From the NCBI GenBank assembly GCA_942491145.1, contig CALOBC010000034.1, positions 59,988-123,987 of the forward strand: a stretch of DNA of 64,000 bases. Reading direction: 5' to 3'. This document shows positions 8,958-18,000 of this stretch, piece after piece (the first letter of the stretch is position 1; the number at the start of each line of letters is the position of its first letter). Origin of the DNA: CAXQUZ01 sp942491145 (GTDB lineage Bacteria; Myxococcota_A; UBA796; UBA2385). The translations under genes and the position numbers were made by a program. Under the pieces are notes generated by a model. That model had not been told where the DNA came from, ran no database searches, and saw nothing but the letters and a program-made list of their open reading frames with translations.

Positions 8958-9845
8958 TCACAGCGCCACGGTCATCTGCGCCCCCATGCGAAAGCGCCAC
9001 TGGGTCGCGTCGTCCTCGTCCAAGAAGGGCATGTAGTCGGCCGGATGGCTGTTCGGCCGCCCGGTCAGCACGCTCAAGCCCACCGGCAACACAGTGAGTC
9101 CCAGGTGCTTGCCGATGCGCAGGCCGATGCCCAAGTCCAGGTCCATGACCCCAAACGCCCCCATCGTGCCCTCGGCCACTTTGTTCGGCTTGGCGTCGCG
9201 CACGGTGGAGACCTGCGTCCAGCCGCCCCCCACCCCGAACCGCACCTGTCCGTAGACTCGGGAGCCGCGCGCCAGCCAAGGTTGGAACAACACCCCAAGG
9301 TTGATGGAATTGAGGTTCACATCATAGGTGGCTTGGTCGCCTTCGTACTCCTGAAACACCGATGTGGAGCCCTTGTCCACGGGCACCATGTGGGTCTGGC
9401 CCTCCAGCACCGAAGCGTCCCGTCGGTAGAAGACCCCGAGGTTTAACCCGGGATTTTCGAAGGCATTGGCGCGCCAGATGCCCAGATCCCAGCCATAGCC
9501 GAAGCCGCTGGCGGCGTTGTTGTCGCTGTCTGTGATGTCGCAGCTCGGGTCTTGCTCGCATGCTTGCCACTCGGCATCTTCTGGACCGGCATCGGGGGGC
9601 AGCACCCAGGCCGCCTCCCGCATGGAGCCGGCGCTGCCAAAGGCCCCTGCCGTCAGGAGCACATCGCTGCTCTCAAAGGGGGTGTCGGTGCGCTTCTTCT
9701 TCTTGCTTCGCTTCTTGTTTTTGCCCCCCTTCTTGGTGCTGATTGTCGACGGGAACAACGCATGAGGGGCCCCGTCCGGTCCGGCGGCCGCGGCGACCCC
9801 ACCGAGGGCCAGCGCCAGAGAGACAGTGAGGGTCGGAAGTGTCAT
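8958..9845 (-). CDS. outer-membrane beta-barrel-like protein with Lys-rich N-terminal segment
   Basis: A 295-residue protein with a signal peptide ending near VAAAAG. A very basic patch follows (KKGGKNKKRSKKKKR at about residues 39-53), then alternating Gly/aromatic beta-strands characteristic of small outer-membrane barrels: FGYGWDLGIWR, LGVLFQPWLARG, YGQVRFGVGGGWT and LDLGIGLRIGKHLGLTV, ending in a strand MGAQMTVAL. The role is unknown. The basic patch could contact LPS, peptidoglycan or surface polysaccharide. A barrel with a much longer Lys-rich linker is encoded at 57670-58749. Confidence 0.7.
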   Translation of the reverse strand: MTLPTLTVSLALALGGVAAAAGPDGAPHALFPSTISTKKGGKNKKRSKKKKRTDTPFESSDVLLTAGAFGSAGSMREAAWVLPPDAGPEDAEWQACEQDPSCDITDSDNNAASGFGYGWDLGIWRANAFENPGLNLGVFYRRDASVLEGQTHMVPVDKGSTSVFQEYEGDQATYDVNLNSINLGVLFQPWLARGSRVYGQVRFGVGGGWTQVSTVRDAKPNKVAEGTMGAFGVMDLDLGIGLRIGKHLGLTVLPVGLSVLTGRPNSHPADYMPFLDEDDATQWRFRMGAQMTVAL

Positions 9846-10201
9846 CGGTGGTCCTTGAGCTGGCGACAGCGCGTGTTGGGTTGGGGGTCGGGCGCTGCGT
9901 AGGGTTGAGCTTGGTGTGGGCCGCTCGACGTTCTGGGCAAGCCCTTCCCGGCCTCGGCTTCACATTCACAAGTACTTTGGGGGGCCTCTATTCGTCGATT
10001 ACGGCCTCGTACAGTGCCTTTCAGGGCCTTGCAGCCACCTGAGCGAGTCGGGCTGCTCGGTGGGGGCTGGCGCCGCAGTCAGCACGGTGGCCATCCCCCC
10101 CGATCGGTGGTGGTGCCGTTGCCCCCCGCCGTGCATTTCGGCCCCGGCGGACATAGGGCCAGCGGTGGTCGGCACTTGTTGTGCGGGCCTGGGGAGGTTC
10201 C
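9846..10201. other. intergenic region between divergent genes
   Basis: 356 bases between the divergently read barrel gene and the Gly/Lys-rich exported protein. Short frames exist on both strands but lack protein-like composition. It probably holds both promoters. The only clear signal is GGGGAGG just upstream of the ATG at 10202. Confidence 0.5.
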
Positions 10202-10867
10202 ATGCTTGTGGTGTCAGGATTCTTGAGTGCGGCGCTGATGCTGCAGGTCGCCCAAGCGGCGGATGAAGACTCGCTGGTGGCGGCCACGCGGCTGCCAGTG
10301 GTGGCCGACGATCTGCGTCGCGACGGTGTTCCGGACGCCGAGGTGGCCCAGGCTGTGCGGTCGGCGCGGGATCACGGGCTCAAGGCTGGCGAGGCCGAAC
10401 AAGCCCTGGAGAGCGCCGATGCGGGCGCCCGGGCTCATGGGCGCATCGACAACTTCGGCAGCTTCGTCAACGACAAGCTCGACGAGGGCCTGCGGGGCCA
10501 GGAGCTTGCGGCGGCCATCAAGGCCGAGCACGAGAGCCGGGGCCAGGGCAAGGGCCACAGCAAGGGCGGCAAGGGCCATGACGGCAAGGGTGGCAAGGGC
10601 CACGACGGTGAGCGTGGGCAGGGCAAGGACAAGGCTGGTCACGACGACGACCACGGCAAGGGTCATGGCAAGGACAACGCCGACCACGGCAGTGGCAAGG
10701 GCGCCAAGAACAGCCAAGGCGGCGGTGGTGGCAAGGGGGGCGGTGACGGCAAGGGCGCCAAGGGACAGGGCGGTGGCAACGGCCAGGGCGGCGGCAACGG
10801 AAAGAGCGGCCAAAGCGACAAGAGCAAGGGCGGCGGTGGTGGAAAAGGCAAGGGGAAAGGACGATGA
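10202..10867 (+). CDS. exported Gly/Lys/His/Asp-rich low-complexity protein
   Basis: ATG at 10202 follows GGGGAGG and starts a signal peptide that ends at AQAADE (about residue 21). Residues 22-110 form an Ala/Glu-rich helical domain. Residues about 115-221 are almost wholly Gly, Lys, His, Asp, Gln and Asn in GKGHDGKGGKGHDG-type repeats with a strongly basic end. Such tails are flexible and could bind metals (His/Asp) or acidic polymers. No family recognised. The stop overlaps the ATG of the next gene (ATGA), so the two are translationally coupled. Confidence 0.7.
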   Translation: MLVVSGFLSAALMLQVAQAADEDSLVAATRLPVVADDLRRDGVPDAEVAQAVRSARDHGLKAGEAEQALESADAGARAHGRIDNFGSFVNDKLDEGLRGQELAAAIKAEHESRGQGKGHSKGGKGHDGKGGKGHDGERGQGKDKAGHDDDHGKGHGKDNADHGSGKGAKNSQGGGGGKGGGDGKGAKGQGGGNGQGGGNGKSGQSDKSKGGGGGKGKGKGR

Positions 10868-11142
10868 ATCACACTCTGAAGAGCCTGATGGTCGCCACTT
10901 CCGTGGCTTTCCTCTCTCCCGTCTTCCTGGTGGCGTGCACCGGTGGTGACGCCACTGTGGAGGCAGCGCCGATGTCGCCCAAGGCGGCGGCAGCCCTCGC
11001 CAAGAAGATCCAAGCGAACCCCAGCGGGGCGGACAAGATCCTCAAGGACGCCGGCACGAGCCGCGAGGCCTTTGAGGCGCTGATGTACGAGATCGCACAG
11101 GATCCGGCAGCGAGCCGTGAGTACGCCGCAGCGATGAAGTAG
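10864..11142 (+). CDS. small lipoprotein coupled to the Gly/Lys-rich exported protein
   Basis: 92 residues with lipobox FLVAC (Cys25) after a clear signal peptide. The mature part is a short Ala/Lys-rich helical segment with the motif AGTSREAFEALMYEIAQDP and ends in YAAAMK. Its ATG overlaps the preceding stop by four bases. A diverged copy of its last 18 codons lies about 1.1 kb downstream (12233-12289). It may be a small periplasm-facing or outer-membrane lipoprotein acting with its upstream partner; function unknown. Confidence 0.72.
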   Translation: MNHTLKSLMVATSVAFLSPVFLVACTGGDATVEAAPMSPKAAAALAKKIQANPSGADKILKDAGTSREAFEALMYEIAQDPAASREYAAAMK

Positions 11143-11191
11143 GCGGCAGCGCAGGGGCCGGGCGGGATCAACCCAGCGCGTGCCCCCATCG

Positions 11192-12121
11192 CTACTGTCC
11201 CGTGTATACGGGGTCGGGGTAAGTGTATTTCCGTATTTCGGCCACCGTGTCGCCCGGCTTTCCCCGTGCCTCGAACTGGACGTCCAGCCAGCCGTCGGTG
11301 CGGGTCTGCAGCACGGTGATCTCGCCCCACGCTTCGGGGTTGCCGATCACCCGATACCCACCGGTGACCGGTCCGCACGACTGGAGGATCGGCGTGCTGC
11401 ACCCGCCCGTCCCGCAGGAGCTCGACTCAACCAGGATGTACTCGTTGTCGCCGTCCCCATTGAGGTCTTGGTGGGCGCGCACCTGGCCCTCCGTGCCCCG
11501 CCAGGTCACCCGCTGCACCCTCTCCTCGTCCGGGAGCGGCGTGAGGGCACCGCAGTCGTCGCGGTTGGGGTCGACCACCCAGCCCCCGTCGTGGGCCACC
11601 ACCCACACAGTGCGCGTCGAGCCGTCCAGCTCCGTGCCCGTGTAGGTCAGCCGCTGCGCGCCGCTTGGGGCGGGGTCTCGCCAGACCATGGCGTCTCGGA
11701 CCGGTAGCTCGGGCAGCGCTCCAGACGACAGTTGCGTCTTGCCAACCCGCAGCTCATCGAGGTGCTCCGAGCTCTGCAGCACCATGGCCACGGTGCCATC
11801 GGCGGCCACCGCCAGCGAGGAGGGTCGGGACGGCAGCCGCTCCACCACGGTCCACTCGGCCCCCACCGTCCGGCGCACCAGCACCACCTCCGGCGAGTCC
11901 GGCTCGTCGGGCGGATGGTCCGCCTTCCATCCGTACTCGACGTTCCCGTGCTGCTGCACCACGGTGACGCCGACCATCGGGACGGCCTGGACCGCCGCGT
12001 CTGTCGCGGGTGGGGCAACGGGCGCTTTGCCCCCACACCCGAGACTCAACACCACCACAGCGCAGCGCAGCCCGGCCACCCCAAGCTGGCTCAAGATGGC
12101 GTGTGGGTCAGTATCCTGCAT
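11192..12121 (-). CDS. hypothetical lipoprotein with a VCBS/EF-hand-like loop
   Basis: ATG at 12121 is preceded by CGAGGGG and gives 309 residues. The N-terminus has a hydrophobic segment with lipobox VLSLGC (Cys near 29). The mature protein is beta-rich with many Trp and Val. The segment HQDLNGDGDNEYILVE looks like a calcium-binding D-x-N-x-D-G-D loop of the FG-GAP/VCBS kind. Near the C-terminus a Cys cluster (SSSCGTGGCSTPILQSCG) suggests disulfides. Function unknown; probably a surface or periplasmic lipoprotein. Confidence 0.72.
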   Translation of the reverse strand: MQDTDPHAILSQLGVAGLRCAVVVLSLGCGGKAPVAPPATDAAVQAVPMVGVTVVQQHGNVEYGWKADHPPDEPDSPEVVLVRRTVGAEWTVVERLPSRPSSLAVAADGTVAMVLQSSEHLDELRVGKTQLSSGALPELPVRDAMVWRDPAPSGAQRLTYTGTELDGSTRTVWVVAHDGGWVVDPNRDDCGALTPLPDEERVQRVTWRGTEGQVRAHQDLNGDGDNEYILVESSSCGTGGCSTPILQSCGPVTGGYRVIGNPEAWGEITVLQTRTDGWLDVQFEARGKPGDTVAEIRKYTYPDPVYTGQ

Positions 12122-12169
12122 GATTGTACCCCTCGAGATCACAATGCGGCGTGCTGCCCGTATCGCGTC

Positions 12170-12289
12170 GTGACGGAGGATCGACAGCCCAAGGCCACCG
12201 GCATCCCTCCCGCGGCCATCGAGGCGCAAAAGTGCGAGATCGCGCGGGATCTGGCCCGATCTCGACCCATCGCCGCAGCGATGAAGTAG
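12170..12289 (+). pseudogene. duplicated 3' end of the small lipoprotein gene, or a 39-codon ORF
   Basis: The last 57 bases (12233-12289, through TAG) align without gaps to the last 57 bases of the lipoprotein gene ending at 11142, with about 40 identities; the final 18 bases are identical. The encoded ends EIAQDPAASREYAAAMK and EIARDLARSRPIAAAMK match at most positions. An in-frame GTG at 12170 would give a 39-residue peptide, but there is no signal peptide. A remnant of a partial duplication is most likely; a short functional ORF is possible. Confidence 0.4.
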
Positions 12290-12351
12290 AAGCAAGCACG
12301 TCCGGGGACGGTGGGTTCCCGGGCGCTGCACCTGTCGACCGGGAACGCCCC

Positions 12352-13329
12352 ATGACCGCCGCTTCTCCCCCCCCTTGGCGGGACTGGCACCACCTGACCG
12401 GCGCCGAGATCGACGCGTGTGATCGGGACACCACCGTGATCCTCGTGACGAGCTCGCCCATCGAGGTGCACGGTCCCCACCTGCCCACGATCACCGACAT
12501 CTGCGAGGCCGAGGGCATCACCGAGCAAGTGGCCCGCAAGGTGAAGGCCAAGCACCCCCAGCTCCAGTTCCTGCGGCTGCCCCCCATCTACGTGGCGGCC
12601 GATGTGCTGCCCCATGTGGGCTCCCTGATGTTTCGCCAGTCGACCATCCAGCGGGTGTTCGAGGACCTGGGCCAGAGCCTCGCGCGCCAGGGCTTCAAGC
12701 ATGTCTGGGTCGGCGGCTTCCACGGCGGCCCTCGCCACTTCGTGCCCGTCGAGATCGCCCTGGAGAAGACCAATCGGCGCTTCAACACCCGCATGATCTC
12801 GGTGTTTGCGCTGATGATGAAGCACCTGACCGGCGGCGGCACCGACCTCGCCGAGGTGCTCAGCGTGGTGCCCGGTGTGGAAGCCGAGCAGCTCCGGGGT
12901 GATGCCCACGGCGGCATGATCGAGACCAGCCTGATGCTGCACCTTCTCGGTCAGCATGTGCGCCCGGTCTACGCCCAGACCGACCGCAACAGCGTGCACA
13001 TCGCGCGGGAGAAAGCGGGCAAGGTGAGCGTGGCCTTTGACGGCAAGCCCACGATGCCGGTGCTCATCCGAGCCCTGCTCGCGAAGCTGCACTACTACGA
13101 GGAACACACGTGGTCGGGCACGCCCAGCCTCGCCTCGGCCGAGTTTGGGGAGGCCTTCCTGGACATCTTGTCGGACAAGGGCGCCGAGGCCCTGTGCAAG
13201 GTGTGGTCGGGCGAGATCCCCCTCGAAGACAGCCACTCGCCTGTGTGGAAGCTGCGGTGGGTGTTCTCGTCGGAGCTGCTCACCCGCGCGGTCCAGCGGG
13301 CCATCGGCTACCAAGCCCGGGTGTTCTGA
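12352..13329 (+). CDS. creatininase-family amidohydrolase
   Basis: ATG at 12352 starts 325 residues. The creatininase signature is present: SSPIEVHGPHLPTITD near residues 37-52 (Glu and His ligands plus the Asp-containing segment), GGFHGG near 122, and DAHGGMIETS near 185 with His and Glu positions. Known members are Zn/Mn metal-dependent hydrolases of cyclic amides or, as in MftE, peptidases for modified peptides. The protein is longer than typical (about 240-260), with an extra C-terminal helical part. No peptide-maturation genes lie nearby, so the substrate is open. Cytoplasmic, no signal peptide. Confidence 0.82.
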   Translation: MTAASPPPWRDWHHLTGAEIDACDRDTTVILVTSSPIEVHGPHLPTITDICEAEGITEQVARKVKAKHPQLQFLRLPPIYVAADVLPHVGSLMFRQSTIQRVFEDLGQSLARQGFKHVWVGGFHGGPRHFVPVEIALEKTNRRFNTRMISVFALMMKHLTGGGTDLAEVLSVVPGVEAEQLRGDAHGGMIETSLMLHLLGQHVRPVYAQTDRNSVHIAREKAGKVSVAFDGKPTMPVLIRALLAKLHYYEEHTWSGTPSLASAEFGEAFLDILSDKGAEALCKVWSGEIPLEDSHSPVWKLRWVFSSELLTRAVQRAIGYQARVF

Positions 13330-13347
13330 TCGGGCGGCACGGGGGGC

Positions 13348-13875
13348 TCAGCGCTTGTAGGGCCCCAGCTTCTCGACCAGCTTGTCGACGGTGTCTTGCA
13401 GCAAGGTCCGCAGCGCGTCGACCCCGGCTTCGCCTTTGCCCACGTACTCATCGATCTCGATGATGGTGGTGGTGGTCGCGAACACCGAGTTGAGCTCGTG
13501 GTTCAGCTTGATGCCGCCGAGCATGGGCATCTTGAACAAGTTGGCCAGGTCGGTGCGGTACATCTCGAGCAAGTCGTCCGGGTCGGACATGCGGTTCTTC
13601 ACCTCGGCGGTGATGCGCAGCGTGGCTTTGGACCCGAAGACCGCTTGGGACAAGGCGCCCGTGCCCGTGCGGCGGTCCAGGGTGACGGACACCGTGTGGA
13701 GGACCGGGTGGCCCACCGCACGAAAGCCGACCACTTGGCGGTCATTGCCGGCCCGAAAGGCGATGGTCGGCCAGCCGATCCGCGACATGGCCCGCACCAG
13801 CTCGCCGACCAGGATCTCGTCCTTGCTCTCGCGCAGCTCGGCCTTGTACTTGAAGTTGGCGATCAGATCGAACAT
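13348..13875 (-). CDS. conserved-looking protein of unknown function
   Basis: 175 residues with an ordinary globular composition: MFDLIANFKYKAELRES at the start, then alternating beta and helical segments and no Cys. It lies 30 bases downstream of the GYF-like protein gene on the same strand, so the two probably form an operon. No domain recognised; the general make-up (a small alpha/beta domain with a C-terminal Leu-rich amphipathic helix) resembles chaperone-like folds, but that is only a guess. Confidence 0.65.
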   Translation of the reverse strand: MFDLIANFKYKAELRESKDEILVGELVRAMSRIGWPTIAFRAGNDRQVVGFRAVGHPVLHTVSVTLDRRTGTGALSQAVFGSKATLRITAEVKNRMSDPDDLLEMYRTDLANLFKMPMLGGIKLNHELNSVFATTTTIIEIDEYVGKGEAGVDALRTLLQDTVDKLVEKLGPYKR

Positions 13876-13905
13876 GGGTACGCTCCGGGGCCGACGGGGC
13901 AGGGC

Positions 13906-14877
13906 TCAAGCAAACCGACCCCGCAGGTACTTGCGCAGGGCATGGCGGCATGCGCCGAGGTGGGTGCTGAGCAGGTCGGTGTTGACGGACCAGTCCCGCG
14001 AGACGTAGTTGTCGACGTCGAGGATCAGCCGACACTGGACATAGACGTACTGGGTGGTCGCGTCACCGTCCACGCTGATGGCGCCGGGTTCGTCGCGGGC
14101 CACCAGCCCGGACTTGAGCTCGGCCTTGATGGCTTGCCAGACCTTCGTGAAGTCCCGCACCCGCTCGCCATAGCCGACCACCACGCTGGCCTTGTGGCCT
14201 TGCACCTTGGCGGTGGTGAGGTCGCCGGTGAGGTGGTGCAAGCGCACCGCGAGACGGGACTGGTCGTCGGTGTTCTCGAAGCGCAGGAAGTGGTGGGTGC
14301 CGTCGCTGGTGAGATCGATCAGCACATGGCCCAAGTCGAGCACACCCGTGATGGTGGCGCCGACCAGCACCTCGTCGATGCTGCGGGCGAAGGTGTGGTC
14401 GCTGTACCAGTCCCAGCTCTTGGTCACCAAGTCGCCGAAGATGGCGTCCAGGTGGTCATCTTCGGGGTTTGCTGCCACAGCGGACACCCGCTCGGTCTCG
14501 CCCTCGATCGTCGGGGCCGGGAGGAGCTGGGTGTGGGGCACAGGAGCCGGTGCAGGCGCTGGTGCAGGAGCAGGAGCCGGCGCTGGTGCAGGAGCCGGCG
14601 CTGGGCCCACCGGTGCGGGGTCCGGTGTGAGGTCCGGGGCGAGGACTGGCTCGGGCACCTGTGGCTTGAGGTCCTCAAACAGCTCTGGGTGGTCCCCCAC
14701 CTCACCCCAAGCGTCCATCCCGGCGCACCAGAACAGATCATCGGCCTCGATCTCGCCCGAAGCGCAGCGTTGATGCATCATCTGGCGGGAGATGGCGCCG
14801 AGCGCGCCGTGGGCCTTGGAGTGCACATGCACCCCTTCGGGATCGGCCGCCGGGGGCAGGCTGGACAGTCTCGACAT
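13906..14877 (-). CDS. GYF_2-like domain protein with Pro-Ala linker
   Basis: ATG at 14877 gives 323 residues. Residues about 20-65 (HGALGAISRQMMHQRCASGE and DLFWCAGMDAWGEVGDHPEL) fit the GYF_2 pattern, a G-P/A-x-S start with W-x-x-GM-x-x-W. A Pro/Ala alternating linker follows (about residues 90-112, encoded near 14541-14604). The C-terminal 190 residues form an alpha/beta domain of unknown type containing FLRFENTDDQ and VQCRLILDVDNYVS. GYF_2 domains are thought to bind proline-rich partners. First gene of a probable two-gene operon with the 175-residue protein. Confidence 0.68.
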   Translation of the reverse strand: MSRLSSLPPAADPEGVHVHSKAHGALGAISRQMMHQRCASGEIEADDLFWCAGMDAWGEVGDHPELFEDLKPQVPEPVLAPDLTPDPAPVGPAPAPAPAPAPAPAPAPAPAPVPHTQLLPAPTIEGETERVSAVAANPEDDHLDAIFGDLVTKSWDWYSDHTFARSIDEVLVGATITGVLDLGHVLIDLTSDGTHHFLRFENTDDQSRLAVRLHHLTGDLTTAKVQGHKASVVVGYGERVRDFTKVWQAIKAELKSGLVARDEPGAISVDGDATTQYVYVQCRLILDVDNYVSRDWSVNTDLLSTHLGACRHALRKYLRGRFA

Positions 14878-14972
14878 GGCGCCCTCCTCCGGTCGGCGTA
14901 TCCAGTTGGCCCCTCCCCGGGGGACCCGCGATCCGCAGTGCCGACGCTGCCGGGGTGCCCAAGACAGCGAAG

Positions 14973-14997
14973 GCCGCCCTGGAAGAACCAGGGCGGC
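14973..14997 (-). terminator. hairpin downstream of the large Ig-like lipoprotein gene
   Basis: A perfect 10-bp GC-rich stem, GCCGCCCTGG/CCAGGGCGGC, around the loop AAGAA, 47 bases after the minus-strand stop at 15044. The following minus-strand bases (TTCGCTGTCTT) are only moderately U-rich. Likely the terminator of the 1402-residue lipoprotein gene. Confidence 0.7.
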
Positions 14998-15043
14998 GAG
15001 GCCAATCATGCCGGGGGGCGCGGCCTGTTCAGAAGTGTGGGAC

Positions 15044-18000
15044 TTAGTACTCGACGGTGACGCGACCGTAGAAGCCGTCGAGCGTGGCCATCCGGGACAG
15101 CGCCTGGTAGTTGAGCGGACCAGTCGAGGCCGGGAAGCGAACCTCGTTGACGTCATCCACGAGGTAGTCCACCGGGTTGATGGTCGTGGAGTGGACGAAC
15201 TCGATGCTGTCGGTCGCGGTGCACGTGCAGTCCGAGCCGACCAATGGGATGCTGTCGACCGAGGCACCGTTGAACTGGACGTCCTTGGTGGTGGCCCCGA
15301 TGAAGAGAGCGTCGCAGTCCCAGCCCCAGCCGATGTCAACCGTGATGGCGACGGGCGTGCGGGTGTCTTCGTCCATCCAGTCGAAGCCCATGTCGGTGCC
15401 GATGTAGTACCGGTTGGCGTCGGTGCCCTCGGTGCCGTTGCAGGACGCGCCGCCCGTGAGCAGGTCCACCGCGTCGATGTCGTAGACACGCTCGATGGGA
15501 AGCACGATGACCACGTCATCTCCGAAGCTGCCCGAAGCCGTGCCGTCGCTGGGCACCGCGGTGCAGACCCACTCTTCGTCGCCGAGGGTGTCGACGTAGG
15601 AGATGGTGTCGCCCGCGATGGCCGTGGTCGAGGTGGCGCCAGCCCAGGCCACACCGTCCACTTCCCAGCTGATGGTGTAGCTGATGCTGTCGCCGTCCGC
15701 GTCTGTCGAGGCATCGTCGATGATGCAGAGCAGATCGTCGTCCTCGGTGGGATCAGCGGGGTCGATGAGCACCAGGGGCGCGGTGGGCGCGGTGTTGCCG
15801 ACCGTGACGGATGCGGTGGTCACCGGGGTGCCCGAGAGGCTGCCGTCCGAGGGTGTGCCGATGGCGTAGACCGTGTCGCCGCGGTCGAAGAAGGTGACAC
15901 CGGCGAGCGAGCTGCTGGCGGAGTTCTGCACCGAGAGACCGTTGACGTACCAGTCCCAGGTCATGCTGACCGTGTCGCCGTCGAGGTCGCTGGAGGCGCC
16001 GCCGACCGAGAGCACCGTGTCCGTGGTCGGGCTGCTGTTCGAGATGCTGGCGCTGCTGAGCACCGGTGCCGAGTTGGCGATGGTGATCTCGGCGAAGTCC
16101 GAGGTGCCAGGGGTGCTGCCGTCGGTGGGGACCACCGTGCAGCGGACCACATCGTCCCGGTCGAAGTTGGACGAGAGCAGCGTCGCCGTGGGCACACCCA
16201 CGTTGGCCCCGTTGACCGTCCAGTCGTAGCTGTAGGTCACCGTGTCGCCGTCGCCGTCCGTGGCGGAGGGCGCGCAGGTCAGGGTGTTGTTGGTGTACGC
16301 GGTGGTCGGGCTGAGCGCGATGCCGGTCAGCTCGGGTGCCGAGTTGGACACCGTGATGGACGCCGAGGTGGCCACGCTGCCGACTGCCGTGCCGTCGGTG
16401 GGCGTCGCCGAGCAAGTGATCACATCGGTCTTGCTGAACCCAGTGGACAGTGTGCTCGTGGTGATGCCCGCGTCGGCGCCGTTGATGGACCATGCGAAGG
16501 TCATCGTGACGGCGTCGCCATCGGGGTCGGTGCCCACCGTGTCGCAGGACAAGGTGTCGCCGGCGTAGACGCTGGCGGGGCTGATGGCGATGCTGTCCAC
16601 CGACGGGGACCCGTTGGTGATGGTGCGTGCCGCCGAGGTCCGGGTCGGGCCGGACTCCGTGCTGTCGTAGGGCTCCACGGTGCAGGTCACGACCGAGCCG
16701 CGGGCGTGGTACGCCGGGCCCAGCGTGGAGCTGGTGATGCCGGCGTCAACACCGTCGACCAACCAGGAGTAGCGGAAGCCCACGCCGTCGTGGTCCGCGT
16801 CCGCACCCGTCGCCGTGCACGTGAGCGTGTCGGCGCTGGTGGGGCTGGTCGGGCCAAGCACGAGGGTCTTGACCGTGGGGGCGGTGTTGCTGATGGTGAG
16901 TGCGGCGGAGGTGACGGCGGCGCCGGTGGCCGTGCCGTCGTCGGGGGTGGCGGTGCAGGTGACCGCGTCGCCCTTGCTGAAGTTGCCCGTGGCCAGGGTG
17001 GCCGAGGTCGAAGCGGCCGACGTGCTGTTGACCGTCCACGCGTAGGTGAGGGCGACCGTGTCGCCGTCGGCGTCGTCAGAGACCACTGCACAGGTCAGGT
17101 CGTCGGCAATCTTGGCGGGGCTGGGCCCGACGATGGCGCTGGAGATGGTGGGCGTGGAGTTCGAGATGGTGGCGGCGGCCGACGCGACGGGGTCGCTGCT
17201 GTCGGTGCCGTCGTCGACGGTGGCTTCACAGACGACGCTGTCGCCCTTGAAGAAGAACGAGGGGTCGAGGGTGTCGCCGGAGACGCCGGCGTCGGTGCCG
17301 TTGACGAGCCAGGTGTAGCTGGTGGTCAGGCTGTCCCCGTCCACATCGCTGGACGTGACGGAGCAGACGATGCTCTCGTCCGTGGTGGGTGCCGATGCCG
17401 ACAGGTCCACTGCGCTGATCTCGGGGGCAGCGTTGCCAACGATGAGGCCGGCAGACGCCAGGGCGGCGCCGTCGTCCAAGCCATCGTTGGGCGTGACCGT
17501 GCAGACCACCGTCTGGCCGGCGAGCGCGCTGCCCGCGGCGAGGGTGTTGCTGGTCTCGGACACTGCGATGCCGTCGATGCTCCATGCGAAGGTGTGGCTG
17601 ATGCTGTCGCCATCTGCATCGCTGCTGGTGGGCGAGCAGACGATGTCCTCGGTGACGCTGACGTCGCTCGGGGAGAGGGCCACGCCGGTCATGGCCGGTG
17701 CGGCATTGCCGATGGTCACGGACACTTCGGTGGAGGGGCCAGCGACGCGGGCGTCCATGCCGGACACGGCGACCGACCAGGTCTCACCGCGGGTGGTGGC
17801 CGATGCGGGCAGGGTCGCGGTGGTGCTGAGGGTGCTCGGCACGCCGTCGACGGACCAGCTGTACAGGTGGGTGACCGTGTCGCCTTCGGGGTCCACTGCG
17901 TCGGCGTCGATGTTGATGACGAGGTCGCTGGTGGTGTTGACGTCCGTGGATGCCAAGGAGATCGTGGGAGCTGACGGCAAGCCGTTGACGATGATGTCGA

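Noticed and set aside
14792..17974. 1060-codon open frame on the plus strand opposite the large Ig-like lipoprotein gene
   Set aside because: Low-complexity Gly/Arg/Ala/Val translation mirroring the repeats of the minus-strand gene; no domains, and the opposite frame has clear family motifs.
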